Part shown: one piece after another, positions 60,835-64,000 of the stretch
How positions within the stretch are numbered: the stretch's first letter is position 1
How the letters are laid out: each line of letters opens with the position of its first letter
Assembly: GCA_027320105.1 (NCBI GenBank)
Contig: DAHVMA010000056.1
Span: forward strand, 1 to 64,000
Direction: 5' to 3'
Source of the DNA: JAKAQB01 sp027320105
GTDB taxonomy: Bacteria > Actinomycetota > Acidimicrobiia > Acidimicrobiales > Palsa-688
DNA: 64,000 nt
Position numbers and translations under genes: made by a program
Notes under the pieces: generated by a model
Databases searched by the model: none
What the model saw: the letters and a program-made list of their open reading frames with translations, nothing else
Told to the model about the DNA's origin: nothing

Positions 60835-62657
60835 CGGCGACCGACCCGTGGCGGGGCATCGCCGCCGAGGAGGTGGAGGAGGTCCCAGCGCAGTGGACCG
60901 GCCTGCTCCGAAGGAGGACGCGCCACCTCATCGCCACGCTGGCGGCGCCGCATCGCAGGGCGGTGTTGGTCGTGGCCGTCGCCATCCTCGTCTCCAACGC
61001 GGCGGCCACAGCCATCCCCTACCTCGTCGGGCTCGGCATCGACCTGGGGATCGCGGGGGCGCGCCGCCACGACTACCTGCCGATCGGCGTCATCACGGGG
61101 GCGATCGCCGTGTGTGCCGCTGCGCAGGCCCTCCTCTACCGGGTCTTCGTCGCCGGCTCCGGGCGTGTCGGCCAGGAGATGATCCTCGAGTTGCGGGAGC
61201 GGGTCTTCGCCCACTTCCAGCGTCTCAGCCTCGCCTTCCACGAGCGCTACACGACGGGACGGATGATCGCCCGCCTCACCTCGGACTTCGATTCGATCAA
61301 CGACATGTTCGCCCTCGGCATCGACACGCTGGTCAACGCCGTGCTCTCTGTCGTCTTCGTGGGCGTCATCCTGCTGGTGCTCGACCTCCCGCTCGGCCTC
61401 GTGTGCCTGTCGGGGTTCGTCCCCCTGTTCTTCCTCACCCGCTGGTACCAGCGGGCGTCGACCGCGGCATACCGCACCACCCGCAACACCATGGCCCTCG
61501 TCATCGTGCAGTTCACCGAGTCCCTCCGGGGGATCAGGGCGGTGCACGCCTTCCGGCGCCAGCCCCGCAACGACGAGATCTTCGGCGAGCTGTCCGAGGG
61601 CTACCGGGCCGCGATGACGAGGTCGTTCCAGCTGCTCGGGATCTACTGGCCGGGCATCGTCCTCGTGGGCAACGTGACGACGGCGGCCGTCCTCCTCTAC
61701 GGCGGCTGGCGGGTCATCAACGGTGACATGCAGGTGGGCATCCTCGCTTCGTTCGTGCTGTACCTGCGCCGGTTCTTCGAGCCTCTCGCCGAGGTGAGCC
61801 AGTTCTACGACCAGTTCCAGGCCGCTGCAGCCGGGTTCGAGAAGCTGGCCGGGGTCCTCGACGAGGAGCCGAGCGTCCCCATGCCGGCCCGCGGGGCGCC
61901 GTGGCCCGCCGGGGGGCTGCGAGGCGACGTGCGCTTCACCGGCGCCCGCTTCTCCTACCGCTCCGGGCCCGACGTCCTGAACGGCTTCGACCTGGGGATA
62001 CCTGCTGGGCAGACGGTCGCCCTCCTCGGTGCGACCGGCGCCGGCAAGTCGACGATCGCCCGCCTCCTGGCCCGCTTCTACGACCCGACCGCCGGCGAGA
62101 TCACGATCGACGGCATCCCCCTGCCCGCCTTCGACTACCTCAGCTTGCGGCGCGCCGTCGCCATGGTCACCCAGGAGAGCTTCATCTTCTCGGGCACGAT
62201 CGGGGAGAACATCGCGTTCGCGTCGCCCACCGCGACCGACGAGCAGGTCGCCGCCGCCGCCGCGGCGGTCGGCGTTGACGCCTTCGTCCGGGGGCTCGCC
62301 GACGGCTACCAGAGCGACGTGGGGAAGTCGGGGTCCCGCTTGTCGGCCGGCCAGCGCCAGCTCGTGGCCCTCGCCCGTGCCTTCCTCGCCAACCCCGCCG
62401 TGCTGATCCTCGACGAGGCCAGCTCGTCGCTGGACGCCCCGATGGAGCGGCTCGTCCAATCCGCCCTCAAGACGGTGCTGGCCGGGCGGACCTCACTGAT
62501 CATCGCCCACCGGCTCTCGACCGTCGAGATCGCCGATCGCGTGCTCGTCGTCGACGCCGGACGCATCGTGGAGGACGGCGCACCCAGCGAGCTGCTGGCG
62601 GCGGGCAAGGGGCACTACGCGTCGCTCCATGCCGCCTGGCGCGAGAGCCTCGTCTGA
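60831..62657 (+). CDS. ABC exporter half-transporter, catalytic-site subunit
   Basis: A 608-residue partner of the preceding subunit; ATG 60831 overlaps its stop (ATGA). Six membrane helices (VVAVAILVSNAAATAIPYLV, VLSVVFVGVILLVLDLPLG and others) are followed by an ATPase domain with Walker A GATGAGKST, an altered signature LSAGQRQLVALA, Walker B VLILDEASSSLD with the catalytic Glu, and the switch His in IIAHRLST. The altered signature here and altered Walker B in the partner make up the same degenerate site. The substrate is unknown. Confidence 0.92.
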   Translation: MTATDPWRGIAAEEVEEVPAQWTGLLRRRTRHLIATLAAPHRRAVLVVAVAILVSNAAATAIPYLVGLGIDLGIAGARRHDYLPIGVITGAIAVCAAAQALLYRVFVAGSGRVGQEMILELRERVFAHFQRLSLAFHERYTTGRMIARLTSDFDSINDMFALGIDTLVNAVLSVVFVGVILLVLDLPLGLVCLSGFVPLFFLTRWYQRASTAAYRTTRNTMALVIVQFTESLRGIRAVHAFRRQPRNDEIFGELSEGYRAAMTRSFQLLGIYWPGIVLVGNVTTAAVLLYGGWRVINGDMQVGILASFVLYLRRFFEPLAEVSQFYDQFQAAAAGFEKLAGVLDEEPSVPMPARGAPWPAGGLRGDVRFTGARFSYRSGPDVLNGFDLGIPAGQTVALLGATGAGKSTIARLLARFYDPTAGEITIDGIPLPAFDYLSLRRAVAMVTQESFIFSGTIGENIAFASPTATDEQVAAAAAAVGVDAFVRGLADGYQSDVGKSGSRLSAGQRQLVALARAFLANPAVLILDEASSSLDAPMERLVQSALKTVLAGRTSLIIAHRLSTVEIADRVLVVDAGRIVEDGAPSELLAAGKGHYASLHAAWRESLV

Positions 62658-62711
62658 GATCCCATGGCCCGTGCCGGCTGCGTGTTCGCTACGCCGCTGC
62701 AGCGCAGGGGA

Positions 62712-64000
62712 TCAGCGCAGGTCGAAGCGGTCCAGGTTCATGACCTTGTCCCACGCCTTCACGAAGTCGAGGACGAACTTCTCCTCGGCGTCGTCGTGGG
62801 CGTAGACCTCGGCGTAGGCCCGTAGCTCCGAGTGGGCCCCGAAGATCAGGTCGCAGGCTGTCGCCGTGAACCTCCGCTGGCCGCCGGCCCGGTCGGTGCC
62901 CTCGTAGGCGTTCTCCTCGGTGGGGGAGGCCTTCCACTCGGTCGCCATGTCGAGGAGGTTCACGAAGAAGTCGTTGGTGAGCACCTCTATCCGGTCCGTG
63001 AGGACACCCAGGCGGCTCCCTCCATGGGTGGCCCCGAGTGCACGCAGGCCGCCGACGAGGACCGTCATCTCCGGGGCGGTCAGCGTCAGCATGTGGGCGC
63101 GGTCGAGGAGCAGGTGCTCGAGCGGTCGCTTCTCACCGGGTCGGGAGTAGTTGCGGAACCCGTCGGCCTGCGGCTCCAGTACGCCGAACGACTCGGCGTC
63201 GGTCATCTCCTCCGTGGCGTCGGCCCGCCCCGGGGAGAAGGGCACGGTGACGTCGAAGCCGGCAGCCTTGGCCGCCGCCTGCACCGCGGCGCAGCCGCCG
63301 AGCACGATGACGTCGGCCAGCGAGACCCGCTTGCCGCCCGGCTGGGAGGCGTTGAAGTCCTGCTGTACCCGCTCCAGGGCCTCGAGGGCCTTGGCCAGTT
63401 CGGGCGGCTCGTTGGCCTCCCAGTGCCTCTGGGGAGCGAGGCGGATGCGGGCGCCGTTGGCGCCACCCCGCTTGTCGGTCTGGCGAAAGCTCGACGCTGC
63501 TGACCACGCCGTTGCCACCAGCCGTGGGATGGACAGCCCTGACTCGAGGATCTTGGCCTCGAGGGCGGCCACGTCGCCCTCGTCGATCAGGTCGTGGTCG
63601 ACGGCGGGGAGCGGATCCTGCCAGATCAGCTGCTCGGAGGGGACGAGCGGTCCGAGGTAACGGGAAACCGGTCCCATGTCTCGGTGGGTGAGCTTGAACC
63701 ATGCCCGGGCGAAGGCATCGGCCAGCTCGTCGGGGTGCTGCATGAACTGCTTGGCGATCGGCTCGTACACCGGGTCCATCCGCATGGACATGTCGGTCGT
63801 CAGCATCATCGGGGCGTGCCGCTTGTCGGGGTCGTGGGCGTCAGGCACGGTGCCCTGGGCTTCGGGGTTGGTCGGCGCCCACTGCTGGGCGCCCGCCGGG
63901 CTCCTCGTCAACTCCCAGTCGTGGTCGAACAGGTTGTGCAGGTAGCCGTTGTCCCACTTGGTCGGCTCGTTGGTCCAGGCGCCCTCGAGCCCGCTGGTCA
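62712..64000 (-). CDS. katG: Catalase-peroxidase KatG, 3' part (cut by window end)
   Basis: The C-terminal 429 codons of a bifunctional haem catalase-peroxidase. The visible part starts in TSGLEGAWTNEPTKWDNGY, at the end of the catalytic haem domain, and includes DMSMRMDPVYEPIAKQF. It continues through the C-terminal domain (SDVIVLGG-type block VSLADVIVLGGCAAVQAAA, ending KAWDKVMNLDRFDLR). The haem ligand His and the Trp-Tyr-Met cross-link lie beyond the window. The gene is convergent with the ABC exporter pair. Confidence 0.95.
   Translation of the reverse strand, partial: TSGLEGAWTNEPTKWDNGYLHNLFDHDWELTRSPAGAQQWAPTNPEAQGTVPDAHDPDKRHAPMMLTTDMSMRMDPVYEPIAKQFMQHPDELADAFARAWFKLTHRDMGPVSRYLGPLVPSEQLIWQDPLPAVDHDLIDEGDVAALEAKILESGLSIPRLVATAWSAASSFRQTDKRGGANGARIRLAPQRHWEANEPPELAKALEALERVQQDFNASQPGGKRVSLADVIVLGGCAAVQAAAKAAGFDVTVPFSPGRADATEEMTDAESFGVLEPQADGFRNYSRPGEKRPLEHLLLDRAHMLTLTAPEMTVLVGGLRALGATHGGSRLGVLTDRIEVLTNDFFVNLLDMATEWKASPTEENAYEGTDRAGGQRRFTATACDLIFGAHSELRAYAEVYAHDDAEEKFVLDFVKAWDKVMNLDRFDLR

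Overview
The window is a GC-rich (about 70 percent), densely packed actinobacterial chromosome segment. Several traits point to Actinobacteriota, and by inference to class Acidimicrobiia or a relative: a mycofactocin locus, a homodimeric AceE-type pyruvate dehydrogenase, DUF2630 and DUF4031 proteins, many GTG/TTG starts, and TAnnnT -10 boxes sitting 6 to 8 bases before start codons (leaderless transcripts). No phage, plasmid, CRISPR array or intact insertion sequence was seen. Gene order is dominated by short operons whose members overlap by 4 bases (ATGA, GTGA, TTGA).

Layout. 86-7843: aceE, rnhA, an arginase-family gene with murJ, and purB. 7840-11590 (minus): a compact mycofactocin operon, mftA-mftB-mftC-SDR-mftF, with no mftD or mftE beside it. 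11672-17686 (plus): lpd, an E2 acyltransferase, a single-frame LipB-LipA fusion, an M24 peptidase and a VOC protein, so the makers and users of lipoate are side by side. 17945-23224 (minus): DUF4031, a class III aminotransferase and metH. 23261-30207 (plus): a histidine-utilisation operon hutU-M20 amidohydrolase-hutH-hutF-hutI. The M20 enzyme sits where a deformylase (HutG) is needed. 30214-33869: an ABC-F ATPase, a cobalamin adenosyltransferase and leucyl aminopeptidase. 34057-38852 (minus): a drug-type ABC-2 exporter, a degenerate GH15-like protein and greA.

38879-43231 (plus) is a branched-chain amino acid operon, leuB-ilvE-cimA plus a small unknown gene. It is preceded by what looks like a leaderless leader peptide and hairpins (attenuator). 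A perfect 15-bp inverted repeat covers the ilvE/cimA junction. 43220-45317 holds fabD and an acyl-CoA dehydrogenase on divergent promoters. 45984-47174 is a divergent MarR/DUF998 pair. 47653-50855 is a disaccharide phosphorolysis module (beta-phosphoglucomutase-like HAD plus GH65 phosphorylase). A sigma-70 factor, gltX, a DUF218 gene and tRNA-Gln and tRNA-Glu follow.

55299-57520 is the accessory part. A decayed tyrosine recombinase abuts the 3' end of tRNA-Glu and is fused to a methyltransferase fragment, which in turn truncates the toxin of a Phd/RelE-type module. Next to them lie a truncated GNAT and a broken ECF sigma factor. After it come a secreted six-cysteine protein, an AhpD-like protein, a heterodimeric ABC exporter and the 3' part of katG, cut by the window end. 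Two nearly identical 47-bp palindromes, 33 kb apart, both lie between convergent genes.
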